64,000 bases of DNA from Cycloclasticus sp. 46_120_T64 (GTDB lineage Bacteria; Pseudomonadota; Gammaproteobacteria; Methylococcales; Cycloclasticaceae). The stretch spans positions 1 through 64,000 of the forward strand of contig MAAM01000009.1 of the NCBI GenBank assembly GCA_002162695.1, in the 5' to 3' direction. Numbering within the stretch: position 1 is the first letter of the stretch; the number at the start of each line of letters is the position of its first letter. The notes beneath the pieces are model-generated. The model made no database searches. It was given only the letters and a program-made list of their open reading frames with translations, and was not told the origin of the DNA. Of this stretch, positions 20,625 to 29,408 are shown one piece after another. A program made the translations under genes and the position numbers.

Positions 20625-21764
20625 GTGCCTCAGTTGCTCCTCTTGTTGCTGCCATTTGCTGCTGCCAGTGGTTGGTACTTTGCCTATAAGCATTATCACC
20701 TACCCGAGAAGTCTTCGGCGAGTGAGCAGGCAGGGTATTTCAAAGGTTTAAATTATTTATTAAATGAGCAGCCAGATAAGGCGATCGATGTTTTTATTGA
20801 GCTATTAGAGGTCGATGATGAAACACTTGATATTCACTTGGCGCTAGGTACTCTATTTAGGCAGCGGGGGGAGGTGGAGAAGTCCATCCGGATTCATCAA
20901 AACCTTATTGCTAGACCGCAAATTACCGAAGAAACGCGTTTCTCGGTGCTCAATGAGCTGGGTTTGGATTATATGCGTGCCGGTCTGTTAGACCGGGCGG
21001 AGAATATTTACTTAGAACTTGAGGCGGTGAAGTCACATGAGATGGCCGCTATTAAACAGTTATTGGCGATTTTTCAACAAGAAAAAGAATGGTTAAAGGC
21101 GATCGAGTACGCCTTAAAACTTGAAGTTATTAGTCAGGCTAAAACCCCAGTCATACTCGCGCATTTACACTGTGAAATGGCACTGGCGAATCAGCAGGAA
21201 GACGTTAATGTGGCGACAAATTATCTGCGAAAAGCATTAAAGATAGATCCCTTATGCGTACGAGCTAATGTACTTAGCGCCGAAATCTCAATGGCTGCCG
21301 AAGATTATAAATCAGCGCTGAAGGTGTTGATGAAAATCGACGAACAAGACCCGCATTTTACCCCGGTTTACCTAGATATGCTGATAGATTGTTTTGATCG
21401 GCTAGGAAAAGCGAAGCAAAAATTCGACTTCTTAAAGGGATTGCAAGCGACGCATGCATCAAGTTTGGTGTTTCAACGTTTTGTTGAAGCCTTGTTAGTA
21501 AAAGAGGGCCGTATTGAGGCGGTAAAATTTATGCGCAGTAGACTGGCGAAGTCTGCGCAGCATAATCACTTAAAACTGTATGCTCGGCTGGCTTTAGTCG
21601 ATTCTGTAGATGCGGAGGACGCTTTCCTTTGTGGTGTGCTGAAGCAGCTTGATGATGATATTTCTAGCTTTCAATGCCAGCAGTGTGGGTTCACCTCGAA
21701 TAATCTAAATTGGTGTTGTCCGAGCTGTAAGCAGTGGGGGGAGAGCGAACCGTGTTTAGCATGA
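20625..21764 (+). CDS. lapB: Lipopolysaccharide assembly protein B (TPR/rubredoxin)
   Basis: Membrane-anchored regulator (YciM) that in E. coli directs FtsH to degrade LpxC. The 379-residue protein has an N-terminal membrane segment (about 2-17), TPR repeats through ~50-335 and a C-terminal rubredoxin-like zinc site (CQQC and CPSC near residues 350-370). The GTG start directly abuts the lapA stop, so coupling is likely. Confidence 0.95.
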   Translation: MPQLLLLLLPFAAASGWYFAYKHYHLPEKSSASEQAGYFKGLNYLLNEQPDKAIDVFIELLEVDDETLDIHLALGTLFRQRGEVEKSIRIHQNLIARPQITEETRFSVLNELGLDYMRAGLLDRAENIYLELEAVKSHEMAAIKQLLAIFQQEKEWLKAIEYALKLEVISQAKTPVILAHLHCEMALANQQEDVNVATNYLRKALKIDPLCVRANVLSAEISMAAEDYKSALKVLMKIDEQDPHFTPVYLDMLIDCFDRLGKAKQKFDFLKGLQATHASSLVFQRFVEALLVKEGRIEAVKFMRSRLAKSAQHNHLKLYARLALVDSVDAEDAFLCGVLKQLDDDISSFQCQQCGFTSNNLNWCCPSCKQWGESEPCLA

Positions 21765-21887
21765 GCGATAAGGACTAAGCTATGGCTTACAGAACATTCA
21801 GCATATGCGTATTTAATTTTTAACGCGTAGATAGGATAATTGCTCGGTGGTCGTAATATGTTTTTTTCTTAACTAAAAGGGACTTTT

Positions 21888-22151
21888 ATGAAATATCGAA
21901 TCAAATTACTTGCGGGGCTGTGCTGCTTAGGGTTTTCACTATCGGCCGCGGCGGTTAATATTAATACCGCTGCTGCGGAACAAATTGCAAAAGAATTAAA
22001 GGGTGTGGGTACCGCGAAGGCTGGTGCGATTGTTTTATATAGGGAGCAACATGGAGCCTTTAAGAGCCTGAAGGAACTCAGTAAGGTGAAGGGCATCGGA
22101 GTCGCTACGATTGATAAAAATCGTGAAAATATTCAGCTAGACATAGAGTAG
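21888..22151 (+). CDS. Exported ComEA-like helix-hairpin-helix protein
   Basis: An 87-residue protein with a signal peptide (about 1-22, cleavage near SAAA/VN) and two helix-hairpin-helix motifs (LKGVGTAKAGAIVLYR and LSKVKGIGVATIDKNRENI), as in the DNA-binding domain of ComEA. Such short periplasmic proteins bind double-stranded DNA and can help DNA uptake. AAAGGGA precedes the ATG and a terminator follows, so it is probably monocistronic. No other competence gene is nearby, so a DNA-uptake role is inference. Confidence 0.88.
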   Translation: MKYRIKLLAGLCCLGFSLSAAAVNINTAAAEQIAKELKGVGTAKAGAIVLYREQHGAFKSLKELSKVKGIGVATIDKNRENIQLDIE

Positions 22152-22174
22152 TCATAATTCTCCTTTTAAGCGCA

Positions 22175-22201
22175 AAGCCCTGGTTTACCAGGGTTTTTTT
22201 A
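22175..22201 (+). terminator. Rho-independent terminator after the ComEA-like gene
   Basis: AAGCCCTGG-ttta-CCAGGGTTTTTTT, an exact stem with a T-run, 24 bases after the stop codon. It also faces the end of the minus-strand fatty-acid block. Confidence 0.92.
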
Positions 22202-22214
22202 TTGTTGTTTAGGA

Positions 22215-23999
22215 TTAAAATTGGCTCTCCTTTAAAGCCATAACGGAGTCACCGCCGAGCATGATGCTGGCTGATAAAGCGGTGGTTTGCGGTAATAAAT
22301 GCTGCATATAGAATAGCCCCGTGACTAGCTTGGCGTCATAAAATTCCGCAGCCATATCGCCCTGACGGGTATCGATTTTTTGGGCCATTTGTGCCCACAT
22401 ATAAGCCACGACGACGAGGCCAAATAATTTAAGGTAATCACTCGCCACGCTTGCGGCTTGTTCGGGATTTGTCAGCCCTTGTTGGGCGATATATAGGCTG
22501 GCATTTTGTAGCCGGGTGAATGATTTTGCTAAGGGTCTGATATAGGCTGCCAGCCGTTCATTGTCTTTATGATCCTCAATAAAGGCAGACAATGGATGGA
22601 AAAAGTGTCGGCAATAACGACCCATATGGGCGGGGAGTTTTCTGCCGATGAGGTCTAAGGCTTGGATTCCGTTACTGCCCTCATACAGCTGGCAGATACG
22701 CGCATCTCGCAAGTACTGCTCCATGCCATTTTCGCGGATATAACCGTGTCCGCCATAGATTTGGATGCCGAGACTGCTCACTAATTCGCCCATATCGGTC
22801 AGAAATACCTTAAATACCGGGGTTAATAAAGACACCAGTTCATGCGCTTGCTGCCGCTGAATTAAATCGTCGCAGTATTGTGATACATCTAATTGAAAGG
22901 ATAACCAGCTGCTAAAGGCGCGAGCTCCTTCGGTATAAGCCTTCATCGTCATCAGCATGCGCCTAATGTCTGGGTGGACGATGAGCGGGTCTGCGGCTAA
23001 CTCGGGGTATTTACTACCGCTGATAGAACGGCTCTGTAAGCGGTTTTTCGCGTAATCTAGCGCGCCACTATAGGCGGCGTGTGCCAGCGCTAAACCCTGA
23101 ATTCCGACGTGGATACGGGCGCTGTTCATCATTACAAACATGGCTTGCATGCCCTTATGTAAGTCTCCGATTAAATAACCGGTTGCACCGTCAAATTGCA
23201 TCGCGCAGGTCGCCGAGGCCTTGATGCCCATTTTATGTTCAAGTCCGCTACAGCTGACATTATTGTTTTGGCTGAGCTGTGATTTTTTGTCGAGCAGGAA
23301 TTTAGGAACAAGGAATAGACTAATCCCCTTAATTCCAGCCGGTGCGGATGGTGTTCTAGCGAGTACTAAATGAATAATGTTTTCGCTAAGGTCGTGTTCA
23401 CCGGCGGAGATAAATATTTTGCTGCCGGTTATTTTATAAGCCCCAGCGCCATCGGCTATCGCATTGCTGCGAATTAACCCTAGGTCTGTGCCACAATGCG
23501 GTTCGGTTAGGCACATGGTGCCGCTCCATTTACCGGACACCATCGCGGGTAGGTACTGCTCTTTTATCTGCTCGCTGGCAAACTGTTCGATCGCGTGATA
23601 CGCGCCGATGGTTAAACCTAGGTAAATGGTGAACGACATATTGCCGGCAATCAGCATTTCATCCACCGCATTGGCTAGGTAATGGGGGAGACCTTGCCCG
23701 CCATACTCTGTTTTACAACTCAAGTTACCCCAGCCTGCGGCGGTTAGTTGCTGGTAGGCTTGTTTAAAGCCATCCGGGGTTTGTACTTGACCCTTGTTAT
23801 ATGAGCAGCCTTGTTCATCACCGCTGCGGTTTAATGGGAATAAGACGTTTTCTGCAACCTTGCTCGCTTCATCGAAAATAGCCTGAGTGGTGTCATCGTT
23901 GAGCTCGCTCAGTAAGGGACTGTTTTTTAATAAAGAACGGTCTAAAAATTCGCAGTTTAGATACTTGATGTCATCAATAGGCGTGTTGAATCGGGCCAT
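22215..23999 (-). CDS. Acyl-CoA dehydrogenase (FadE/DmdC type)
   Basis: FAD enzyme introducing the 2,3 double bond into acyl-CoA. The 594-residue length, with an extra N-terminal segment and a C-terminal extension (about 460-594), fits the large family that includes DmdC and Bacillus FadE. CLTEPHCGTDLG (163-174) and ISAGEHD are FAD/substrate motifs, and Glu440 in YEGSNGIQALDL is the likely catalytic base. It is the last gene of a run fadA-fadN-this gene, with 2 bases between it and the preceding gene. Chain-length preference cannot be read from sequence; a 3-methylmercaptopropionyl-CoA role is possible but not supported by neighbours. Confidence 0.9.
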   Translation of the reverse strand: MARFNTPIDDIKYLNCEFLDRSLLKNSPLLSELNDDTTQAIFDEASKVAENVLFPLNRSGDEQGCSYNKGQVQTPDGFKQAYQQLTAAGWGNLSCKTEYGGQGLPHYLANAVDEMLIAGNMSFTIYLGLTIGAYHAIEQFASEQIKEQYLPAMVSGKWSGTMCLTEPHCGTDLGLIRSNAIADGAGAYKITGSKIFISAGEHDLSENIIHLVLARTPSAPAGIKGISLFLVPKFLLDKKSQLSQNNNVSCSGLEHKMGIKASATCAMQFDGATGYLIGDLHKGMQAMFVMMNSARIHVGIQGLALAHAAYSGALDYAKNRLQSRSISGSKYPELAADPLIVHPDIRRMLMTMKAYTEGARAFSSWLSFQLDVSQYCDDLIQRQQAHELVSLLTPVFKVFLTDMGELVSSLGIQIYGGHGYIRENGMEQYLRDARICQLYEGSNGIQALDLIGRKLPAHMGRYCRHFFHPLSAFIEDHKDNERLAAYIRPLAKSFTRLQNASLYIAQQGLTNPEQAASVASDYLKLFGLVVVAYMWAQMAQKIDTRQGDMAAEFYDAKLVTGLFYMQHLLPQTTALSASIMLGGDSVMALKESQF

Positions 24000-24001
24000 G
24001 A

Positions 24002-26326
24002 TTAATTCCTCAGAGGTTTACCCGTTTCCAGCATATGCTCGATACGCTGGAGGGTTTTATCTTGCTTAATTAAATTAAGGAAGGCGTTATGTTCTAGCTT
24101 TAATAGGTGGTTGCTGCAGCTGGGTTCAGATATGTCGACTTGATCGCCACTTAGTACGGTAGCGAGCTGTTCGCCGACGATGGCGTCATAGTTCGTTGCC
24201 TTGCCGCTTTGCATAAAGCCGCTAAGCGCTAGCGTTAAGGCGGTTTTAGCGGTAGCGCCGGGCAGTGTAAGGCTTAAGCTTTCTTTTGGATAATAGCCCG
24301 CTAGCAGTGAGAGAGCCTTGTGTTTGGCATCAAATAATAGCCGTTCACGGTTCATCGTAATGCCATCGCTGGGGGCTAAAAATAACTGTTCTTTTGCACC
24401 CTCGGCGGAGTGAGATACTTGAGCGGTGGCGATTAACTCGAATACTTTACTGATCGCTGGCATTGGTCCATTGGCGCAGCGTGGGTTTGATAACCAGCGA
24501 GATAATAACTCGGTACAGCCGCCCCAAGCAGGAATCAGGCCGACGCCAACCTCGACTAGGCCGATATAACTTTCGGCGTGGGCTTGAATGGCATCGCAGT
24601 GCAGTAAGACTTCGCAGCCACCGCCTAAAGCCATGCCTGATGGTGCGCCGACCACTGGGAAAGGCGCGTGTTTGAGTGCCTGATAGGTCTGTTGACCGCT
24701 TTCTAGCATCGCTTCGATGTGTGACCAAGCCGCGATATTGGCGGCGAATAGGGCGAGGCCGATATTGGCACCAACAGAAAAGTTATCGGCCTCGTTGTAA
24801 ATCACTAGGGCTTTATAGTGTTCTGAAACAAGGCTGATACTGGCATTAATGAGGCTCAAAATATCGGCGTCAATGGCGTTCATTTTGCTATGGAACTCTA
24901 AGCAGAGTACACCATCGCCGATATCCCATACACTCGCCGACGGGTTATGCAGCAGGGCATGTTGTTGACGTTTGATATCCGTTAGTGACAGCACCCCCAG
25001 CTTGCTTACTATGTCGGTATAGTCACCGTTTAAGCTCAGCCTTTGTCTGCTGTGCTCATTTGTGCGGTACAGCGTTTTACCGGCGGCGGTAGCGAGTAGG
25101 ACGGGGACCGCGAGCTGCTGATCCTCAAATTTTTTAATTAACCAATCGACGCCTAAGCGATCCACCAGCTCAAACGGGCCGTATTTCCAGTTGTAACCGA
25201 GTTTCATCGCGCGATCAATGGCGTTAATATCATCGCTGATCTCGGGCACTAAGCTTAGTGAGTAGCTGAGCACCTTCAATAAGACCGAACAAGCGTATTG
25301 ACCGCCTATATCGGGGTGGTTGAGGAGCTGGCGTAGGTCTTTTGCGATGGCGGGTGCTAAGGAGGCAAGCTTGGCTGTTTGGCTATCGGCATAACAGCCG
25401 CTGGTTAAATTGATCGATTGCTTGGACTTCTGCCCCTTGCTTTTATCTATTCGGTAAAACCCACCCTTGCCTTTGCGTCCGGTATAGCCATCGGCAATCA
25501 TCGTTCTGATCAGTTCGGGAATGTTGCTTTGCTGTTGAAAAGCGTCGTTCGCCGGTAAGGCGTGAACCATCGATGACAACACCTGTGGCATGAGGTCGAT
25601 ACCTACTAAGTCCATTAAAGCAAACACACCGGTTTTAGGAATTCCCATCGGTGGGCCGCAGATGGCATCAGCTTGCTCCACACTGAGACCTAGGCGAAAT
25701 GCTTCTAACATTGCGGTTTGCATCCAATACGCGCCAATTCGATTGGCAATAAAACCGGGGGTATCTTTGCAATGGATGAGACTCTTGCCGAGCTGTATTT
25801 CGCAAAAATCACTTATTTTAGTGAGTGTCTCGGCGCTGGTTTTTACCCCAGCTACCAGTTCGATTAAGCGCATATAACGCGGTGGGTTAAAAAAGTGGCT
25901 GATCACAAAGTCTTCGCAGAAACTATCGCTCATGCCCGCGGTTAAAGCACTCAGCGCTAAGGTCGAGGTATTGGAGGACACGATGCTACCTGGTTTACGC
26001 ACCGCGTCGATACGAGGGTACAGCGCTTGTTTGACCTCTAAGCGCTCGATAACTACCTCGATGATCCAGTCGGCTTCTGCCAGCTTGGAAAAATCATCTT
26101 CAAGGTTACCTAGGACGATATGTTTTGCGTTGCGCGGGTGCATTAGCGCGGCAGGTTGCGAGCTTAATATTTTTGTTAATGCCCGCTGGCTGAGGATGTT
26201 TCGCTGGTCGGCACCGTCTGGGATTATATCCAGTAAATACACTTTTTTACCGGCATTGGCTATTTGAGCAGCGATTCCACCGCCCATTACGCCGGCGCCA
26301 ATAACGGCGACGGTTTCAATATTCAT
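24002..26326 (-). CDS. fadN: 3-hydroxyacyl-CoA dehydrogenase/enoyl-CoA hydratase (FadN type)
   Basis: Bifunctional beta-oxidation enzyme of 774 residues. The dehydrogenase part comes first (NAD motif GAGVMGGGIAAQIA near residues 9-22, then HFFNPPRYM and the C-terminal 3HCDH domains). The enoyl-CoA hydratase/isomerase fold comes after it (about 470-680, with NFSVGANI and ALGGGCEVLLHCDA). This order is that of Bacillus FadN and the reverse of E. coli FadB. The start at 26326 overlaps the fadA stop by 4 bases (ATGA); a longer frame reading into fadA is not needed. Confidence 0.92.
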   Translation of the reverse strand: MNIETVAVIGAGVMGGGIAAQIANAGKKVYLLDIIPDGADQRNILSQRALTKILSSQPAALMHPRNAKHIVLGNLEDDFSKLAEADWIIEVVIERLEVKQALYPRIDAVRKPGSIVSSNTSTLALSALTAGMSDSFCEDFVISHFFNPPRYMRLIELVAGVKTSAETLTKISDFCEIQLGKSLIHCKDTPGFIANRIGAYWMQTAMLEAFRLGLSVEQADAICGPPMGIPKTGVFALMDLVGIDLMPQVLSSMVHALPANDAFQQQSNIPELIRTMIADGYTGRKGKGGFYRIDKSKGQKSKQSINLTSGCYADSQTAKLASLAPAIAKDLRQLLNHPDIGGQYACSVLLKVLSYSLSLVPEISDDINAIDRAMKLGYNWKYGPFELVDRLGVDWLIKKFEDQQLAVPVLLATAAGKTLYRTNEHSRQRLSLNGDYTDIVSKLGVLSLTDIKRQQHALLHNPSASVWDIGDGVLCLEFHSKMNAIDADILSLINASISLVSEHYKALVIYNEADNFSVGANIGLALFAANIAAWSHIEAMLESGQQTYQALKHAPFPVVGAPSGMALGGGCEVLLHCDAIQAHAESYIGLVEVGVGLIPAWGGCTELLSRWLSNPRCANGPMPAISKVFELIATAQVSHSAEGAKEQLFLAPSDGITMNRERLLFDAKHKALSLLAGYYPKESLSLTLPGATAKTALTLALSGFMQSGKATNYDAIVGEQLATVLSGDQVDISEPSCSNHLLKLEHNAFLNLIKQDKTLQRIEHMLETGKPLRN

Positions 26327-27462
26327 GAGATCGCCTCTAGGATGGTGGCGATGCCTTGCCCCCCCCCAATGCATTGAGTGGCGAGTGCGTATTGTTTGTT
26401 GTTACGCTGTAATAAAGCTGCCGCCTTACCGGTGATCCGCGCGCCGGTTGCACCCAAGGGGTGGCCTAGGGCGATGGCGCCACCATCGATATTGACCCGT
26501 GTGTTATCTATCTTCAGTTGTTGAATGCAAGCAATGGCTTGGCTGGCGAAGGCTTCATTGATTTCGACGATGTCAATATCTGCGATCACTAAACCCGCAC
26601 GCTGGAGGGCTTTTTCGCTGGCGAGGATGGGCCCTAAACCCATCGTTTCGGGTGCGCAGCCCGCCGTCGCGATACTCTTTATCCGAGCTAACGGAGTTAA
26701 CTGGTGGCGTTTAGCGTAGTCCTCACTGCACACTAAAGTTGCCGAGGCACCATCACTTAGCGGTGATGAATTGGCGGCGGTCACCGTGCCGCTGGTCAAG
26801 AAGGCCGGTTTCAGCTTCTGTAAATCTTCACGGCTGCTGTTAGCGCGGATGCAGCCATCGCTGTGGAGGTCTGCGTGGGGGGTGTTGATCGGTATTATTT
26901 CATCCTTGAAATAACCGTGTTGTTGCGCGGTGTTAGCTTTTTGCTGGCTGTGCAGGGCAAAGTCATCTTGTTGCTGCCGCGATAGTTTGTACAGCTCGGC
27001 GACGTTTTCTGCCGTTTCACCCATGCTGATATAGGCCTGTGGCAGACGTGCAAACAGCGCTGGGTTTGGCATAGGGTTGTAGCCGCCCATTGGCGTGCGG
27101 CTCATCGATTCGACACCGGCGCAGATAAAAGCCTCGCCGGCGTTCATTTGAATGGCGCCGGCCGCCATATGAATAGCTTGCATGGATGAACCACAAAAGC
27201 GGTTCACGGTGACCCCGCTGACCGTTTGTGGGAGGCCGGCCATCAGGCCGATTAAACGCGCTATATTGAGTCCCTGTTCGCCCTCGGGAAACGCGCAGCC
27301 GACGATGAGGTCTTCTAGGGTATTGGGGTCGATGGCCGTTTTAGCGAGTAGCCCAGTAACAACTTGGGCCGCCATCGTGTCGGCCCTCACCTTGCTCAGC
27401 CCGCCCTTGAAAGCGAAAGTTTGCGGGGATCGAGCGTACGCAGCGATGACAACACTTTTCAT
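26323..27462 (-). CDS. fadA: Acetyl-CoA acyltransferase (3-ketoacyl-CoA thiolase)
   Basis: Cleaves 3-ketoacyl-CoA to acetyl-CoA and a shortened acyl-CoA. The 379-residue thiolase has the nucleophile Cys in NRFCGSSMQAIH (near residue 90), GGAIALGHPLGATGAR and the C-terminal CIGGGQG catalytic loop. Three GGG codons in that loop form a run of nine G (26359-26367 on the plus strand as C). GGAG precedes the ATG. It is the first gene of the fadA-fadN-acyl-CoA dehydrogenase operon. Confidence 0.95.
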   Translation of the reverse strand: MKSVVIAAYARSPQTFAFKGGLSKVRADTMAAQVVTGLLAKTAIDPNTLEDLIVGCAFPEGEQGLNIARLIGLMAGLPQTVSGVTVNRFCGSSMQAIHMAAGAIQMNAGEAFICAGVESMSRTPMGGYNPMPNPALFARLPQAYISMGETAENVAELYKLSRQQQDDFALHSQQKANTAQQHGYFKDEIIPINTPHADLHSDGCIRANSSREDLQKLKPAFLTSGTVTAANSSPLSDGASATLVCSEDYAKRHQLTPLARIKSIATAGCAPETMGLGPILASEKALQRAGLVIADIDIVEINEAFASQAIACIQQLKIDNTRVNIDGGAIALGHPLGATGARITGKAAALLQRNNKQYALATQCIGGGQGIATILEAIS

Positions 27463-27554
27463 GGTGACTCCATTGGTTAACCGTAGCGATTCGTATGACT
27501 GCTAATTGTTAAGCGTGCTTGTCCTCCAAAGTATAGCTGGCTTCTGCGTTTGGT

Positions 27555-29231
27555 CTACAGGGTGGCAGAGGAAGGCGTACGCAATTCACGACGCAATACC
27601 TTGCCGACATTTGTTTTGGGTAGTTCCGCAATAAAGACGATCTCGCTGGGAGTTTTGTAGCCGGTGAGGTTTTCCTTGCAGTAACTCAATAAGGCTTGCT
27701 CGCTTAAACTGTCGTCCTTGCGCACCACGAAGGCCTTCACTGCTTCACCCGACTGTGGGTCGGCAACACCAATCACACCACATTCCAGCACGGCGGGGTG
27801 TTCAACGATGACACTTTCAATTTCATTCGGGTAAACGTTGAAACCGGAGACTAAAATCATGTCTTTGATCCGGTCGACGATATAAAAAAAGCCATTGTCG
27901 TCCATCTTGGCGATATCTCCTGTTTTTAACCAGCCATCGCTAGAGAGTACTTCGGCGCTTTCTTCGGGACGCTTCCAGTATTCGCGCATCACTTGTGGGC
28001 CCTTGATGCAAAGCTCGCCGGCATCACCATTAGTGACAGGTTTTCCGTCACTGTCGATTAAGCGACAATAGGTGGAAGGAATCGGTAGGCCGATACTGCC
28101 GTTGTACTGTTTGAGGTCCAAGGGATTAATGCACGCGGCGGGCGACGTCTCGGTGAGGCCGAATGCCTCGACTAGGGTGCAGCCGGTCACTTGTTTCCAC
28201 TGCGCAGCGACGGCCGCTTGCACCGACATGCCACCACCTAAGCTAATTTTCAACTGAGAAAAATCAATATCGGCAAACCCCGGGGTATTTAATAAGGCGT
28301 TGAATAGGGTGTTAACACCGGTGATCGCGGTAAAACGGGTGTTTTTTAGTTCCTTTACGAAGCCTGGAAAGTCGCGTGGGTTGGTGATTAAGACATTTTC
28401 TGCGCCGGCTTCCATGAAGACCAAGCCGTTGGCGGTCAAGGAAAATATATGATACAGCGGCAGCGCGGTAATAATGACTTCCTGGCCGGGTCGCACATCA
28501 TTTTTAATCCACTCCGATGCTTGCAGCATATTGGCGACCATATTTTTATGGGTTAGTACGGCACCCTTCGCGACCCCAGTGGTGCCGCCGGTATATTGTA
28601 AAAAAGCGACGTCTTGGTGATCCAGTGAAACTATATCAAGGTGTTGTTTGCTGCCGCTTAGCAGCGCGTGTTTAAACGTAATCGCTTGTTCTAGCGAGTA
28701 CTTGGGTACCATTTTTTTCAGATATTTGACCGCCAGGTTGATCAGTAGCGACTTGGGGAAATCGAGCATATCACCCATTTTTGTCACGATGACGTGTTCG
28801 ACCTCGGTGTCGGCGATCACCTCTTGCACGGTATGGGCGAAGTTTTCAATCACGATAATGGCTTTCGCGCCCGAATCTTGCAGTTGGTGGCGTAGTTCAC
28901 GTGCGCTATAGAGCGGATTGGTGTTGACGACGCTGAGCCCAGCTCGTAATGCGGCAAAAATAGCAACCGGGTTTTGCAGTAAGTTTGGCAACATAATGGC
29001 GATTCTATCGCCTTTTTTTAGTCCGAGAGTCTGCTGTAAAAAGGCCGCCAGCGAGCGACTGGCTTGCTCAAATTCGCGGTATGTGAGGCTTTTACCAAAA
29101 TTACTGAAGGCACGGTGATCGGGGTATTGTTCGACGCTTTGCTGAAAAATCTCCACCACGGAACGGTATTGCTGGATATCAATATCGGCGCTAACGCCAT
29201 CGGGGTAGCTGCTTAACCAAGGTCTGTCCAT
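27555..29231 (-). CDS. fadD: Long-chain-fatty-acid--CoA ligase
   Basis: Activates fatty acids to acyl-CoA with ATP. The 558-residue ANL-superfamily protein has the AMP-binding loop YTGGTTGVAKGA, the EAFGLTETSP motif and the FACS signature DGWLKTGDIAKMDDNGFFYIVDR, followed by the C-terminal lysine in KTNVGKVLRRELR. It is transcribed from a divergent region shared with the crotonase gene and lies 92 bases upstream of fadA on the same strand, so it could share transcription with the fad operon. Confidence 0.95.
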   Translation of the reverse strand: MDRPWLSSYPDGVSADIDIQQYRSVVEIFQQSVEQYPDHRAFSNFGKSLTYREFEQASRSLAAFLQQTLGLKKGDRIAIMLPNLLQNPVAIFAALRAGLSVVNTNPLYSARELRHQLQDSGAKAIIVIENFAHTVQEVIADTEVEHVIVTKMGDMLDFPKSLLINLAVKYLKKMVPKYSLEQAITFKHALLSGSKQHLDIVSLDHQDVAFLQYTGGTTGVAKGAVLTHKNMVANMLQASEWIKNDVRPGQEVIITALPLYHIFSLTANGLVFMEAGAENVLITNPRDFPGFVKELKNTRFTAITGVNTLFNALLNTPGFADIDFSQLKISLGGGMSVQAAVAAQWKQVTGCTLVEAFGLTETSPAACINPLDLKQYNGSIGLPIPSTYCRLIDSDGKPVTNGDAGELCIKGPQVMREYWKRPEESAEVLSSDGWLKTGDIAKMDDNGFFYIVDRIKDMILVSGFNVYPNEIESVIVEHPAVLECGVIGVADPQSGEAVKAFVVRKDDSLSEQALLSYCKENLTGYKTPSEIVFIAELPKTNVGKVLRRELRTPSSATL

Positions 29232-29342
29232 GTTGTTTCCTGCGTCTAGCTTGTATGAGTTGACCGACCATCGTACCTAAAAGTTCTGCGGGATGGGACA
29301 TAAGCTTGTGTGTTCAGCGCCGGTTGGGTGGGTGAGACAAGC

Positions 29343-29360
29343 ATTTTGCGCTTGCAAAAT
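29343..29360. promoter_or_regulatory. Perfect palindrome between fadD and the divergent crotonase
   Basis: ATTTTGC-gctt-GCAAAAT is an exact 7-base inverted repeat with a 4-base centre, placed in the 177-base gap between divergent starts, 49 bases before the crotonase ATG. This is where a shared repressor would bind. It does not match the FadR or PsrA operator consensus that I know. Confidence 0.5.
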
Positions 29361-29408
29361 AAATAAATAACGGCAGTATGTGAGGCTTTATAGTCCACTG
29401 GAAAAAAT

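Noticed and set aside
26327-26374. Extended N-terminus of the FadN-type protein
   Set aside because: The extra 16 residues lie within fadA; the ATG at 26326 overlaps the fadA stop and directly precedes the Rossmann motif.
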